A stretch of 64,000 nucleotides of DNA from Streptomyces atroolivaceus. GTDB taxonomy: Bacteria; Actinomycetota; Actinomycetes; Streptomycetales; Streptomycetaceae. The notes beneath the pieces were generated by a model. It worked only from the letters and a program-made list of their open reading frames with translations. It was not told the origin of the DNA and searched no databases. The DNA is taken from positions 124,001 to 188,000 of the forward strand of contig NZ_JNXG01000007.1 of the NCBI RefSeq assembly GCF_000717025.1. The letters run 5' to 3'. This document shows, in pieces, positions 8,043 through 17,325 of this stretch (position 1 is its first letter; each line of letters starts with the position of its first letter). Both the position numbers and the translations under genes were made by a program.

Positions 8043-9700
8043 GCTCGCACCTGCGTCAGGACAGCGCCGTCGCGAAGGTGCTGGTGCTCGACGACGACGA
8101 GACGAAGCGCTACATCATCGGCAGCTGGCTGCGCAGAGCCGGTCACACCGTGGTGGAGGCCGTCGACGGTGCGGACGGCCTGGCGCTGCTCTCGGCGGCT
8201 GCCGACACCGAGCTGCCGGAGCTGGCCGTGGTGGATGTGAAGCTGCCCGACATGAGCGGCTTCGAAGTGTGCGAACAGATCAAGGCCGACCCGCGGACCG
8301 CCTCGCTCCCGGTCATCCATGTCTCGGCCACGGCCGTCGAGCTCAGCGACCGCACCCAAGGCCTGCACCGTGGCGCCGACGCCTACCTCACCGACCCGAT
8401 CGCCCCGGACGAACTGCTGGCCACCGTCACCGCAGCACTGCGCTACGCCCGGGCCCGGCGTCGGGCGGAGCGGCTCGCGGCGCGGGTGGCCGCGCTGAAC
8501 AGCAGCACCCTGGCCGTCTACGCCGCGAAGGACGGCAGGGCGTTCGCGGAAGCCGCTGCGGCCGGGGCGGCCACACTGATGGAGTCACCGGCCATCGCGG
8601 TCGCACTCAGTCCGGACAACCGCACTCTGTTCCTCGCCTCGACGAACGGCCGTGGACAGGCCGGCCGCCCTCCCAGGACCGCGGATTCGGACGTCACCGT
8701 CTCCCCCGAGGAACCACGGCTGCTCGACCTGCTGACCGACCAGGTCCTGGGCGACGGTACGGGCACCCACACCGCGGTCCTGTCCGGCGCGAACTGGCGG
8801 GCCCTCGTAGGTGACGAGGAAAGCAGCCGGGCCGATGTCTTTCCCCACGAGGTCGCCCTGATCCTGGCCCGCACGAAGAGGGGCCGTCCGCCCGTCGCCC
8901 TCGCGATCGACGCTACGGCGCTCGCCGAGGTGGACGACCGCGAGCTGCTCTCGCAGTTGGCACAAGCCTGTGCCCTGGCTCTCGAAGCACTGCGCTCACG
9001 CAGCGAGGAACACGCGCTCGTGCTCACTCTGCAGCGCAGCTTCCTGCCCGACAGACTTCCTGAAGTGCCCGGTGCGGAGCTGGCGGTGCGCTACCAGCCG
9101 GCCGCGGACGACGCGGAGATCGGCGGCGACTTCTACGAGGCGCTCGAAACTCCGGACGGCCTGCTGCTGGCCATCGGCGATGTGGCGGGGCACTCCCTCA
9201 AAGCGGCGATGATCATGGGGGAAGTCCGCCACGCGCTGCGGGCGTACGCCATCGAGGGCCACGATCCTCGCGCGCTTCTGGAGCGTCTGGACGCTCTCCT
9301 GGTGCGGCTTCGGCCCGCAATGACCGTGACCGTCTGCCTCGTGCTGGTGGAGCCAGGCGCACGCCGGATCCAGGTCGCGAACGCGGGCCACATTCCTCCC
9401 GTACTGCGGTATCCCGACGGCTCCACCCGCTACCTGACCGAGCACGGACCCCTGTTGGGGCTGAACCTGCCGCATCCCCCCGCTGTGGGTCACGACGTAC
9501 CTGCGGACTCCACCCTCCTGCTCCTGACCGACGGCCTCATCGAGGTGCCGGGGGACGACCTCGACGACAGCCTGAACGAACTGGGCAGCAGCCTGTCCCG
9601 GGCCCCCGGGGAGGTGGAGGACCTCTGCGACGTGCTGCTGGACACCTTCGGCAAGGGGAAGACGGACGACATCGCTCTGCTCGCCGCACGCTTCCACTGA
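8039..9700 (+). CDS. Receiver-PP2C phosphatase (response regulator with SpoIIE domain)
   Basis: A 553-residue protein with an N-terminal receiver (about 13-135, phospho-acceptor Asp66 in VVDVKLPDMSG), a middle region that looks GAF-like (about 150-320), and a C-terminal PP2C/SpoIIE domain (about 335-553). The phosphatase metal motifs are AEIGGDFYEA, LAIGDVAGHS, LLLTDGLIE and TDDIALLA, all intact. This resembles RsbU/RsbP, which dephosphorylate an anti-sigma antagonist to free a stress sigma factor. It is the last gene of the six-gene overlapping operon. No anti-sigma/sigma gene is adjacent, so its targets would be encoded elsewhere. Confidence 0.88.
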   Translation: MSSHLRQDSAVAKVLVLDDDETKRYIIGSWLRRAGHTVVEAVDGADGLALLSAAADTELPELAVVDVKLPDMSGFEVCEQIKADPRTASLPVIHVSATAVELSDRTQGLHRGADAYLTDPIAPDELLATVTAALRYARARRRAERLAARVAALNSSTLAVYAAKDGRAFAEAAAAGAATLMESPAIAVALSPDNRTLFLASTNGRGQAGRPPRTADSDVTVSPEEPRLLDLLTDQVLGDGTGTHTAVLSGANWRALVGDEESSRADVFPHEVALILARTKRGRPPVALAIDATALAEVDDRELLSQLAQACALALEALRSRSEEHALVLTLQRSFLPDRLPEVPGAELAVRYQPAADDAEIGGDFYEALETPDGLLLAIGDVAGHSLKAAMIMGEVRHALRAYAIEGHDPRALLERLDALLVRLRPAMTVTVCLVLVEPGARRIQVANAGHIPPVLRYPDGSTRYLTEHGPLLGLNLPHPPAVGHDVPADSTLLLLTDGLIEVPGDDLDDSLNELGSSLSRAPGEVEDLCDVLLDTFGKGKTDDIALLAARFH

Positions 9701-9870
9701 GGAAGGCGCAGGCCCCGGGAGCGCCGTCGGAGTCCTTGCGGGTGCGCCCGGGCATGACCATGGTGGTCCAGGGGGCGGCATCGGGGGGGCTTGCGGCCCC
9801 ACGCCGCCTCTCCCGAGGGTCACATCCGCAGCCGGGCCTGTACCTCAGGCTCCGCAGCCGGGTCCGCGTC

Positions 9871-11676
9871 TCAGGTGGCGGCCGGTGCCGGGTGACTGTC
9901 GCGGCGGATCAGAGCGGCGTAGCGCCCGTCCTGTGCGAGCAGTTCCTCGTGCGTGCCGCGCTCGGCCGCACGGCCTTCGTCCAGTACGACGATCTGGTCC
10001 GCGTCCCGGACGGTGGAGAGCCGGTGCGCGATCGTGAGCGTCGTGCGGCCCTTCGACAGGGCGTCGATGGCTTGCTGCACGGCGTGCTCCGTACGGGTGT
10101 CGAGGGCACTGGTCGCCTCGTCGAGGATCAGCACGGGCGGGTCCCGGAGGATCGTGCGGGCTATCGCCAGCCGCTGCTTCTCGCCGCCCGAGAACCGGTA
10201 CCCGCGTTCGCCGACGAGGGTGTCGTAGCCGTCGGGCAGTCCGGCGATGTGGTCGTGGATCTGCGCGGTGCGGGCCGCCGCCTCGATCTCCTCGTCGGTG
10301 GCGTCCGGTTTGGCGAAGCGCAGGTTGTCGGCGACCGAGGCGTGGAAGAGGTAGGTCTCCTGGGAGACCACGCCGACGGCCCGGGCCAGGGTGTCGAAGT
10401 CCAGGTCGCGCACATCGATCCCGTCGATCGTGACCCTGCCCGCCGTGACGTCGTACAGGCGCGGGACCAGGTAGCTGAGCGTGGACTTGCCCGACCCGGT
10501 GGGACCGACGACGGCGAGGCTGCTCCCGGCCGGCACGGTCACGTCGATGCCGCTCAGGGTCGGCCCGCTCTTCGCGTCGTAGCTGAAGGTGACGTCCTCG
10601 AAGGCGATCTCGCCGCGGATCCTCCCCGGTCGTACGGGGTGCTCGGGCTCGGTGATGTCCACCTCGAGATCGAGGTACTCGAAGATGCGCGCGAACAGGG
10701 CGAGGGACGTCTGCATCTGCACCCCGGTGGAGAGCAGGCTCACGGCCGGGCGGAACAGACCCTGCTGGAGCGACACGAAGGCGACCAGGGTGCCGATGGA
10801 GACGGCTGTGGCACCCGACTGGAGGGTGAGGCCCGCTGCCCAGTAGATGACGGCGGGCATGGCGGCCATCACGATCCCGATGGTCGACATCCGCCAGCGC
10901 CCCGCCATGCTGGAGCGCACCTCGAGGTCGACCAGGCGCTCGGACTCCTCGGAGAAGGCCTTGGTGAGGGATTCGGAGCGGCCCATGGTCCGGCCGAGCA
11001 GGATGCCGCTGACCGAGAGCGATTCCGTGACCGTGGCCGCCATCGCGGCCATCTGCTTCTGGCGCTGGGTGGTGATCTTCTTGCGCTCCCGGCCGACGCG
11101 ACGGCTGATCCAGACGAAGACGGGGAGCAGGAGCAGCGAGACGACGGTCAGCCGCCAGTCCAGCGCGAGCATGGCGACCACGGTGGCGATGACGGACGTG
11201 AGGTTGGAGACCAGGGAGGTCGCGGTCGAGGTGACCGTCGCCTGCATCCCGCCGATGTCGTTGGCGATGCGGGACTGGACCTCGCCCGTGCGGGTCCGGG
11301 TGAAGAAGGCGAGCGGCATCCGCTGCAGCTGGGTGTAGACGGCGGTGCGCAGGTCGTGCATGACGCGCTGGCCGACCGTCGTCGAGATCAGGGTCTGGAC
11401 GACGCCGAAGACACTGTTCGTCACGGCGGTGAGGATCATGCCGAGCGCGAGCAGCGCCAGCAGTCCCGTGCGGCCCTGCGGGATCGCGGTGTCCAGGATC
11501 TCGCGGAGCAGGAACGGGGAGGCGACCGAGACCAGGGAGGAGGCGCCGACCAGCAGTCCGACGACGGCGAGTCTGCCTCGGTAGGGACGGAACAGACGGA
11601 AGATGCGGCGCAGCTCGGCGGGCGGCTGTCCGGCGTCCGCGGCTGGAGGTGTCCAGGCGGGTTCGTCGGGTTTCAT
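9871..11676 (-). CDS. ABC exporter, fused permease and ATPase
   Basis: A 601-residue half-transporter of the MsbA/multidrug type. Six membrane segments lie between about residues 30 and 320. The ATPase domain has a canonical Walker A GPTGSGKST, Q-loop VVSQETYLF, signature FSGGEKQRLAIAR, Walker B VLILDEATSALD and H-loop IAHRLS, so it can act as a homodimer. It is divergent from a MarR regulator with a palindrome between them, a typical efflux-pump arrangement in which MarR represses the exporter. The substrate is unknown. Confidence 0.92.
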   Translation of the reverse strand: MKPDEPAWTPPAADAGQPPAELRRIFRLFRPYRGRLAVVGLLVGASSLVSVASPFLLREILDTAIPQGRTGLLALLALGMILTAVTNSVFGVVQTLISTTVGQRVMHDLRTAVYTQLQRMPLAFFTRTRTGEVQSRIANDIGGMQATVTSTATSLVSNLTSVIATVVAMLALDWRLTVVSLLLLPVFVWISRRVGRERKKITTQRQKQMAAMAATVTESLSVSGILLGRTMGRSESLTKAFSEESERLVDLEVRSSMAGRWRMSTIGIVMAAMPAVIYWAAGLTLQSGATAVSIGTLVAFVSLQQGLFRPAVSLLSTGVQMQTSLALFARIFEYLDLEVDITEPEHPVRPGRIRGEIAFEDVTFSYDAKSGPTLSGIDVTVPAGSSLAVVGPTGSGKSTLSYLVPRLYDVTAGRVTIDGIDVRDLDFDTLARAVGVVSQETYLFHASVADNLRFAKPDATDEEIEAAARTAQIHDHIAGLPDGYDTLVGERGYRFSGGEKQRLAIARTILRDPPVLILDEATSALDTRTEHAVQQAIDALSKGRTTLTIAHRLSTVRDADQIVVLDEGRAAERGTHEELLAQDGRYAALIRRDSHPAPAAT

Positions 11677-11777
11677 GGGCTCCTTCGGGAGTGTGCGACG
11701 GGAGGGGCACTCGGGCGTCCGGCCGCTGTCGTGGAGCTTCAGGAGCCGGAGGGCGATCCGATGTCTGAGAGCCTAGC

Positions 11778-11802
11778 TCATTGTTACCTCTACTCACAAT
11801 GA
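11778..11802. promoter_or_regulatory. Candidate MarR operator palindrome
   Basis: A perfect inverted repeat TCATTGT-N11-ACAATGA lies between the divergent ABC exporter and MarR genes. A second partial copy, ATTGTTCCC, lies at about 11816-11824, immediately before the MarR ATG at 11827. This position and symmetry fit an operator for the adjacent MarR protein, controlling both directions. Binding is inferred, not shown. Confidence 0.6.
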
Positions 11803-11826
11803 ACGAGGTCCTGATATTGTTCCCTC

Positions 11827-12273
11827 ATGGACTCCCCCGACTCCGACGGCATGCTCGCCGAGCAGCTGCTGCGGCTCACGCGCCGTCTCCAGCGCATCCA
11901 GAGCCGGCAGCTGGAGCCGATCGGTATCACCCCCGCCCAGTTCCGCCTGCTCCGCACGACCGCGCACTACGACGGCCCGCCCCGGATGGCCGATCTCGCC
12001 GAGCGCCTCGACGTGGTCCCCCGGGCGGTGACCACCCTGGTCGACGGCCTGGAGGCGAGCGGGCGGGTGCGGCGTGTGCCGGATCCGGCCAGCCGCCGGG
12101 TGATCCGTATCGAGATCACCGAGGAGGGCCGGGCGGTGCTCCGTTCGATGCGCGACGCGCGGAAGGCGGCCGCGGAGGAGATCCTGGCTCCACTGACCGC
12201 CGAACAGCGTGAGGTGCTCGGCGGGCTGCTCACCGCTCTGGTCGACGGGATGCCGGAGCGCCGCCGCTGCTGA
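11827..12273 (+). CDS. MarR family transcriptional regulator
   Basis: A 148-residue winged-helix regulator. The helix-turn-helix spans about residues 50-75 (MADLAERLDVVPRAVTTLVD), followed by the wing SRRVIRIEITEEGRAVL. Helical dimerisation regions lie at both ends (LLRLTRRLQRIQ; LTAEQREVLGGLL). It is divergent from the ABC exporter and 46 bases upstream of the FAD/Fe-S dehydrogenase, so it may regulate either neighbour. Its ligand is unknown. Confidence 0.9.
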   Translation: MDSPDSDGMLAEQLLRLTRRLQRIQSRQLEPIGITPAQFRLLRTTAHYDGPPRMADLAERLDVVPRAVTTLVDGLEASGRVRRVPDPASRRVIRIEITEEGRAVLRSMRDARKAAAEEILAPLTAEQREVLGGLLTALVDGMPERRRC

Positions 12274-12319
12274 GGCAATCGGTGCGGCCACCGCACCGCA
12301 CCGTCGAGGGGATCCTGAC

Positions 12320-15262
12320 ATGCCGCTGCTGGAGCCGAAGCCGGAAGCCCTGCGCCCCCTCACGGCACGAGCGCCGTCCCCCGATCGGGTGCCCGGCTGG
12401 AAGGCGTCGGGGACCCCGGCGGAGCTGCGCGCCGCCCTGACCGCTCTGCTCGGTCCGGAGAAGGTGCTGTGGAAGGTCTCCGACCTCGTGCGGTACGCCT
12501 CCGATGCCAGCCCGTACCGCTTCCTGCCGCAGGTCGTGCTGGTACCCGAGGACCTCGACGACGTCTCGGCGATCCTCTCCTACGCCCACGGCAACGGCCG
12601 CGGCGTGGTCTTCCGCGCCGCCGGGACCAGCCTCAACGGCCAGGCGCAGGGCGAGGACATCCTCGTCGACGTACGCCGGCACTGGACGGGGATCGAGGTC
12701 CTGGACGACGGCGCGCGGGCCCGCGTCCGGCCCGGTACCACCGTGATGCGGGCCAATGCCGCCCTCGCCCGGCACGGCCGGATCCTGGGCCCCGATCCTG
12801 CGAGCGCCATCGCCTGCACGATCGGTGGTGTCGTGGCGAACAACGCCTCCGGTATGACCGCGGGGATCACCAGGAACTCGTACCGCACGGTCTCCTCGCT
12901 GACCTTCGTCCTGCCGAGCGGCACGGTGGTCGACACCGGGGAGGCGGACGCCGACGAGCAGCTGCGTCACGCGGAACCCCGTCTGTGCGACGAACTGCTG
13001 GCCATCAAGGCGGAGATCGAGGCCGATGGGCCGCTCACCGCCCGGATCCGCGCCAAGTACGAGATCAAGAACACCAACGGCTACCGTCTCGACGCGTTCC
13101 TCGACGGGTCGACCCCCGTGGAGATCCTGCGGGGCCTGATGGTCGGCTCCGAGGGCACGTTCGGCTTCATCTCCGAGGTCGTCTTCGACACCCTGCCCCT
13201 GGACCGCCATGTCTCCTCCGCGCTGCTGTTCTTCCCCTCGCTCACGGCGGCAGCGGCGGCGGTGCCCCGGTTCAACGAGGCGGGAGCGATCGCCGTGGAA
13301 CTGATGGACGGCAACACCCTGCGCGCCTCGGTCCGGGTCGAAGGCGTCCCCTCCGACTGGGCGGCCCTCCCGCAGGGGACGACTGCGCTCCTGGTGGAGT
13401 TCCGTGCCCCGGACGAAGGATCGCTGGCGGCCTGCGAGCAGGCCGCGGCCTCGGTCGTCGCGGACCTCGACCTGGTGGCTCCGGCCGTCTCCGTCACCAA
13501 TGAGTTCACCCGGGACGCCGCCACCGTCTCCGGGTACTGGAAGGCGCGCAAGGCGTTCGTGACCGCGGTCGGCGGCTCCCGCCCCTCGGGGACGACGCTG
13601 ATCACCGAGGACTTCGCCGTGCCACCGTCGCGGCTCTCGGAGGCGTGCGAGGCCCTGCTCACCCTCCAGGCCGTCCATGGGTTCGACGCCGCTGTCGCCG
13701 GTCACGCGGCACACGGCAATCTGCACTTCCTGCTCGCCTTCGACGCCGCGAAGCCGGCCGACGTCGACCGGTACGCCGCGTTCATGGAGGAGTTCTGCAC
13801 GCTCGTCGTCGACCGGTTCGACGGTTCGCTGAAGGCCGAGCACGCCACCGGCCGCAACATCGCACCCTTCCTGGAAAGGGAGTGGGGCACCTCCGCGACC
13901 GAGCTCATGTGGCGTACGAAGCAGGCGATCGACCCCGACGGAGTCCTGGCGCCCCGGATCGTCCTGGACCGGGACCCTGCGGCACATCTGCGCGGGCTCA
14001 AGACCATTCCCAGGGTCGAGCCGGTCGCCGACCCGTGCATCGAATGCGGGTTCTGCGAACCGACCTGCCCCAGTGAGGACCTCACCACCACGCCGCGTCA
14101 GAGGATCGTGCTGCGCCGGGAGATGATGCGGCAGCCGGGTGGCTCACCGGTGGAGGCGGGGCTCCTGGACGCCTACGGCTACGACGCGGTGGAGACCTGT
14201 GCGGGCGACTCCACGTGCAAGCTGGCGTGTCCGGTCGGCATCGACACCGGGGCGATGATGAAGGACTTCCGCCATCACCGGCACTCCCCGCGAGAGGAGC
14301 GGGTCGCGGCCCTGACCGCGCAGCACTTCAAGGTCGTCGAGGCCTCGGCGCGGATCGCCGTCGGCCTGGCCGACGCCCTCACCCGCCGCACCGGCGACCG
14401 GCTGCTCGGAGCCGTCACCCGGCTCGCCCGGAAGGCGGTCCACCCGGATCTGATGCCGGAGTGGCTGCCCGAGATCCCCGGCGCCGCCGACCGCGTCCTG
14501 CCGCCCACCTCCCGCACGGGAGCGAGCGCCGTCTACTACCCGGCCTGCGTGAACCGCATCTTCGCCGGCCCGCGGGACGCGGGGGCGCTGTCCCTCGCCG
14601 AGTCCGTCGTCTCCCTGTCCGCGCGGGCGGCCAGGCCCGTGTGGATCCCCGAGGACGTCGCGGGGACCTGCTGCGCGACGATCTGGCACTCCAAGGGGTA
14701 CGACGTCGCCAACGCGGTCATGGCCAACCGCATCGTGGAGGCCGCCTGGGGCTGGACCGCCGGCGGTTCACTCCCCCTGGTGGTCGACGCGTCGTCGTGC
14801 ACCCTGGGCCTGGCGCACGAGGTGGTGCCCTATCTCACCGAGGAGAACCGGGCGCTGCACGGAGAGCTGACCGTCGTCGACTCGCTCGTCTGGGCCGCCG
14901 ACGAGCTGCTCCCCTCGCTGACCGTGTTCCGCAGGACCGGTTCCGCCGTCCTGCATCCCACCTGCTCGATGGAGCATCTGGGCGACGTGGCCCATCTGCG
15001 GGCGCTTGCCGAGGCGTGCGCCGACGAGGTCGTCGTGCCGGACGACGCGGGCTGCTGCGGCTTCGCCGGCGACCGCGGCATGCTGCACAAGGAGCTCACC
15101 GACTCGGCGACCGCCAAGGAGGCGGCGGAGGTCGACACCCGGGCGTACGACGCCTACCTGTCGGCGAACCGGATGTGCGAGATCGGGATGGACCGGGCTA
15201 CCGGCCACCGCTACCACTCTGCGCTCATCGAGCTCGAGAGGGCGACCCGGCCCGCCCTCTGA
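12320..15262 (+). CDS. FAD-linked dehydrogenase with two Fe-S clusters and CCG domain (D-lactate dehydrogenase type)
   Basis: A 980-residue fusion. The N-terminal FAD-binding (PCMH) domain has VVFRAAGTSLNGQAQG and IACTIGGVVANNASGM; then a flavoprotein oxidase C-domain with HAAHGNLHFL (about residue 468). Then comes a 4Fe-4S ferredoxin-like segment with CIECGFCEPTCP and CAGDSTCKLACP, and finally a CCG domain with CCATIWHSKGY and CCGFAGDRGM. This layout is that of membrane-associated D-2-hydroxyacid/D-lactate dehydrogenases passing electrons to quinone. The ATG at 12320 has GAGGGGAT upstream and gives the usual family N-terminus. It may be cotranscribed with marR. Confidence 0.9.
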   Translation: MPLLEPKPEALRPLTARAPSPDRVPGWKASGTPAELRAALTALLGPEKVLWKVSDLVRYASDASPYRFLPQVVLVPEDLDDVSAILSYAHGNGRGVVFRAAGTSLNGQAQGEDILVDVRRHWTGIEVLDDGARARVRPGTTVMRANAALARHGRILGPDPASAIACTIGGVVANNASGMTAGITRNSYRTVSSLTFVLPSGTVVDTGEADADEQLRHAEPRLCDELLAIKAEIEADGPLTARIRAKYEIKNTNGYRLDAFLDGSTPVEILRGLMVGSEGTFGFISEVVFDTLPLDRHVSSALLFFPSLTAAAAAVPRFNEAGAIAVELMDGNTLRASVRVEGVPSDWAALPQGTTALLVEFRAPDEGSLAACEQAAASVVADLDLVAPAVSVTNEFTRDAATVSGYWKARKAFVTAVGGSRPSGTTLITEDFAVPPSRLSEACEALLTLQAVHGFDAAVAGHAAHGNLHFLLAFDAAKPADVDRYAAFMEEFCTLVVDRFDGSLKAEHATGRNIAPFLEREWGTSATELMWRTKQAIDPDGVLAPRIVLDRDPAAHLRGLKTIPRVEPVADPCIECGFCEPTCPSEDLTTTPRQRIVLRREMMRQPGGSPVEAGLLDAYGYDAVETCAGDSTCKLACPVGIDTGAMMKDFRHHRHSPREERVAALTAQHFKVVEASARIAVGLADALTRRTGDRLLGAVTRLARKAVHPDLMPEWLPEIPGAADRVLPPTSRTGASAVYYPACVNRIFAGPRDAGALSLAESVVSLSARAARPVWIPEDVAGTCCATIWHSKGYDVANAVMANRIVEAAWGWTAGGSLPLVVDASSCTLGLAHEVVPYLTEENRALHGELTVVDSLVWAADELLPSLTVFRRTGSAVLHPTCSMEHLGDVAHLRALAEACADEVVVPDDAGCCGFAGDRGMLHKELTDSATAKEAAEVDTRAYDAYLSANRMCEIGMDRATGHRYHSALIELERATRPAL

Positions 15263-15492
15263 CCGGAGGACCGGAGGATTCGAGGGCCCGAGGACCCGAG
15301 GACCCCGAGGTCGTCGACGATCCCCGAAGCCCCGAAGTCGTCGACGAGCCCGAGGCCCCGGACTCGTCGACGACGGTCCGCGGAATAATCGGTTGCCCCG
15401 GACGAGGCCGGGAAGCGAACCTTGCACGGTTTGGTCCCCCCACTGTTCCTCGAGATCCGCCACGGGTCTCCGCTTCCGATTCTTGGGACGTC
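15263..15492 (+). repeat. Low-complexity repeat region upstream of the ABC pair
   Basis: From about 15265 to 15375 the DNA is built from short imperfect repeats, variants of CCGAGGACC followed by three copies around GTCGTCGACGA. The frame is open into the following ABC gene and would read as acidic (PEDPEVVDDPRSPEVVDEPE), but there is no start codon with a ribosome site, so I treat it as non-coding leader. Confidence 0.5.
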
Positions 15493-17325
15493 ATGCAGAT
15501 TCGCGATCTTCCGTACTCGGATCCCGGCGATCCCGATGTACGGTCAGGCCCCCGTTTTCTGTTCTGGCTGGGGCGCAGTCAGCTCACCGGCCAGCTCAAG
15601 TCCCTTGCCTGGGGGCTGCTCCACCACTGCGCGATCGCGGGCCTCCCGCTCGCCGTCGGCCTGGCGGTGCAGGCCGTCATCGACCGTTCCGGCCGGGGCC
15701 TCGCGACGGCCGGCGTGCTCCTCGTCGTCCTCGGCATCCTGATCGCCGTGGGCGACACCATGCTTCACCGGACGGCGGTCACCAACTGGATCACCGCCGC
15801 GGCCCGGGTGCAGCAGCTGCTGGCCCGCAGGACGGCAGAGCTGGGCTCCGCACTGACCCGGAGGGTGGCGGCCGGTGAGGTGGTGGCCGTCTCCACCGGT
15901 GACGTCGAGAAGATCGGCTGGTTCGTCGAGGCGCTGTCGCGCTTCGTCGCCGCCGCCACCGCACTCGTACTGATCTGCGTCGGGCTGGTCTTCTACCTGC
16001 CCTCACTCGGTGTCCTGGTCGCCATCGCCACCCCTGTCCTGGCGCTGGCCGTGCTGCCGCTGCTCCCCCGGGCCACCCGCCGGGCGGATCAGCAGCGTGA
16101 GAAGGCGGGCCGGGCCACCGAGCTGGCCTCCGACACGGTCGCCGGGCTGCGGGTGCTGCGCGGCATCGGTGGCGAGGAGCTGTTCCTCGACCGCTACCGG
16201 CGTGCTTCCCAGGAGGTCCGCAAGGCCGCCGTGCGCAGTGCGCGGATGTGGGCGCTCATCTCCGCGATCCAGGTGTTCCTGCCTGGAGTGCTGCTGATCT
16301 CGCTGGTCTGGTACGGCGCGGCCCTGGCCCGTGACGGCCGGATCGACGTCGGACAGCTGGTCACCGTGTACAGCGCGGCGACCCTGATGCTCTTCCCCCT
16401 GCGCAACGTGGAGGAGATCGCCATGGCGTACTCCTTCTCCCGGCCGTCCGCCCAGCGCGCGGTCCGCGTGCTGTCGCTGCGCCGCACCACGCGAGCCCCG
16501 GCGGCGGATGCCACCGCTGCCCGGGGGGATCTGTACGACCCGGTGACCGGACTCATGGCGCCGCAGGGCCTGTTCACCGCCGTGGTCTGCGGGGATCCCG
16601 ACGAGGCGGGGCGGTTGGCGGAACGGCTCGGCGGGCACGCCGAGCCGGACGAGGGAGCCGAACCGGTCCCCTCGGTACTGCTCGGCGGTGTGCCGCTGGA
16701 CGAGCTGCCGATCGACGCGGCACGGACCGCGGTGCTGGTGCAGGACAAGGACCCGGTGCTGCTCTCCGGCACGCTGCGGGAGCTGCTGGACGTCCCGTCC
16801 TCGGGCGGCGTGACGGCCGGGGAGGCGCTCGCCGCCGCCCGGTGCGGTGACGTGCTGGACGCGCTGGCCCAGGCGTCCGTCGACGCGGACGGCGACCCGA
16901 TGAACACCCGGATCACCGAGCGCGGCAGGTCGCTGTCCGGCGGGCAGCGGCAGCGGCTCGCCCTGGCCCGTTCACTGGTCACCGCCCCGGAGACGCTCGT
17001 ACTCGACGAACCGACGTCCGCCGTGGACTCGCACACGGAGGCCAGGGTCGCCGCCGGTATCGAGCAGCTGCGCCGGGGCCGTACGACAGTGGCGTTCGCC
17101 TCCTCCCCGCTGTTGCTGGACCTCGCCGACCGCGTCGTGCTCCTTCACGGGGGCACGGTCGTGGCGGCGGGCACGCACCGCGAACTGCTGCGGGACGAAC
17201 CCCTGTACCGGGCGGTCGTGACCCGCGAGACCGAGGACGAGGCCACGGCCGCACAGGACGGACTCACCGCGATCGACGGCCTCCGCCGGGCCAGGTCGGT
17301 CGAGGAAATCGAGGAGACAGCATGA
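15493..17325 (+). CDS. ABC exporter subunit with degenerate Walker A and H-loop
   Basis: A 610-residue half-transporter with five or six membrane segments in residues about 40-310 and an ATPase domain from about 350. The signature LSGGQRQRLALARS (from residue 481) and Walker B TLVLDEPTSAVD are canonical. The Walker A position reads VVCGDPDEAGRLAERLGG, with no GxxGxGK(S/T), and the H-loop histidine is missing (VAFASSPLLLD). Alone it should not hydrolyse ATP at its own P-loop. Its stop overlaps the start of the next ABC gene (ATGA), whose defects are complementary, so the two should work as a heterodimer. The ATG at 15493 has no clear Shine-Dalgarno. Confidence 0.88.
   Translation: MQIRDLPYSDPGDPDVRSGPRFLFWLGRSQLTGQLKSLAWGLLHHCAIAGLPLAVGLAVQAVIDRSGRGLATAGVLLVVLGILIAVGDTMLHRTAVTNWITAAARVQQLLARRTAELGSALTRRVAAGEVVAVSTGDVEKIGWFVEALSRFVAAATALVLICVGLVFYLPSLGVLVAIATPVLALAVLPLLPRATRRADQQREKAGRATELASDTVAGLRVLRGIGGEELFLDRYRRASQEVRKAAVRSARMWALISAIQVFLPGVLLISLVWYGAALARDGRIDVGQLVTVYSAATLMLFPLRNVEEIAMAYSFSRPSAQRAVRVLSLRRTTRAPAADATAARGDLYDPVTGLMAPQGLFTAVVCGDPDEAGRLAERLGGHAEPDEGAEPVPSVLLGGVPLDELPIDAARTAVLVQDKDPVLLSGTLRELLDVPSSGGVTAGEALAAARCGDVLDALAQASVDADGDPMNTRITERGRSLSGGQRQRLALARSLVTAPETLVLDEPTSAVDSHTEARVAAGIEQLRRGRTTVAFASSPLLLDLADRVVLLHGGTVVAAGTHRELLRDEPLYRAVVTRETEDEATAAQDGLTAIDGLRRARSVEEIEETA

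Noticed and set aside
9736..11802. Very long open frame on the + strand opposite the ABC exporter
   Set aside because: It is the antisense shadow of a high-GC gene; the minus strand has complete ABC motifs, and the + translation is repetitive Gly/Asp/Arg-rich with no family.
15263..15492. Extended N-terminus of the first ABC subunit
   Set aside because: The frame is open, but it is acidic low-complexity sequence with no start codon plus ribosome site; the ATG at 15493 gives a normal exporter N-terminus.
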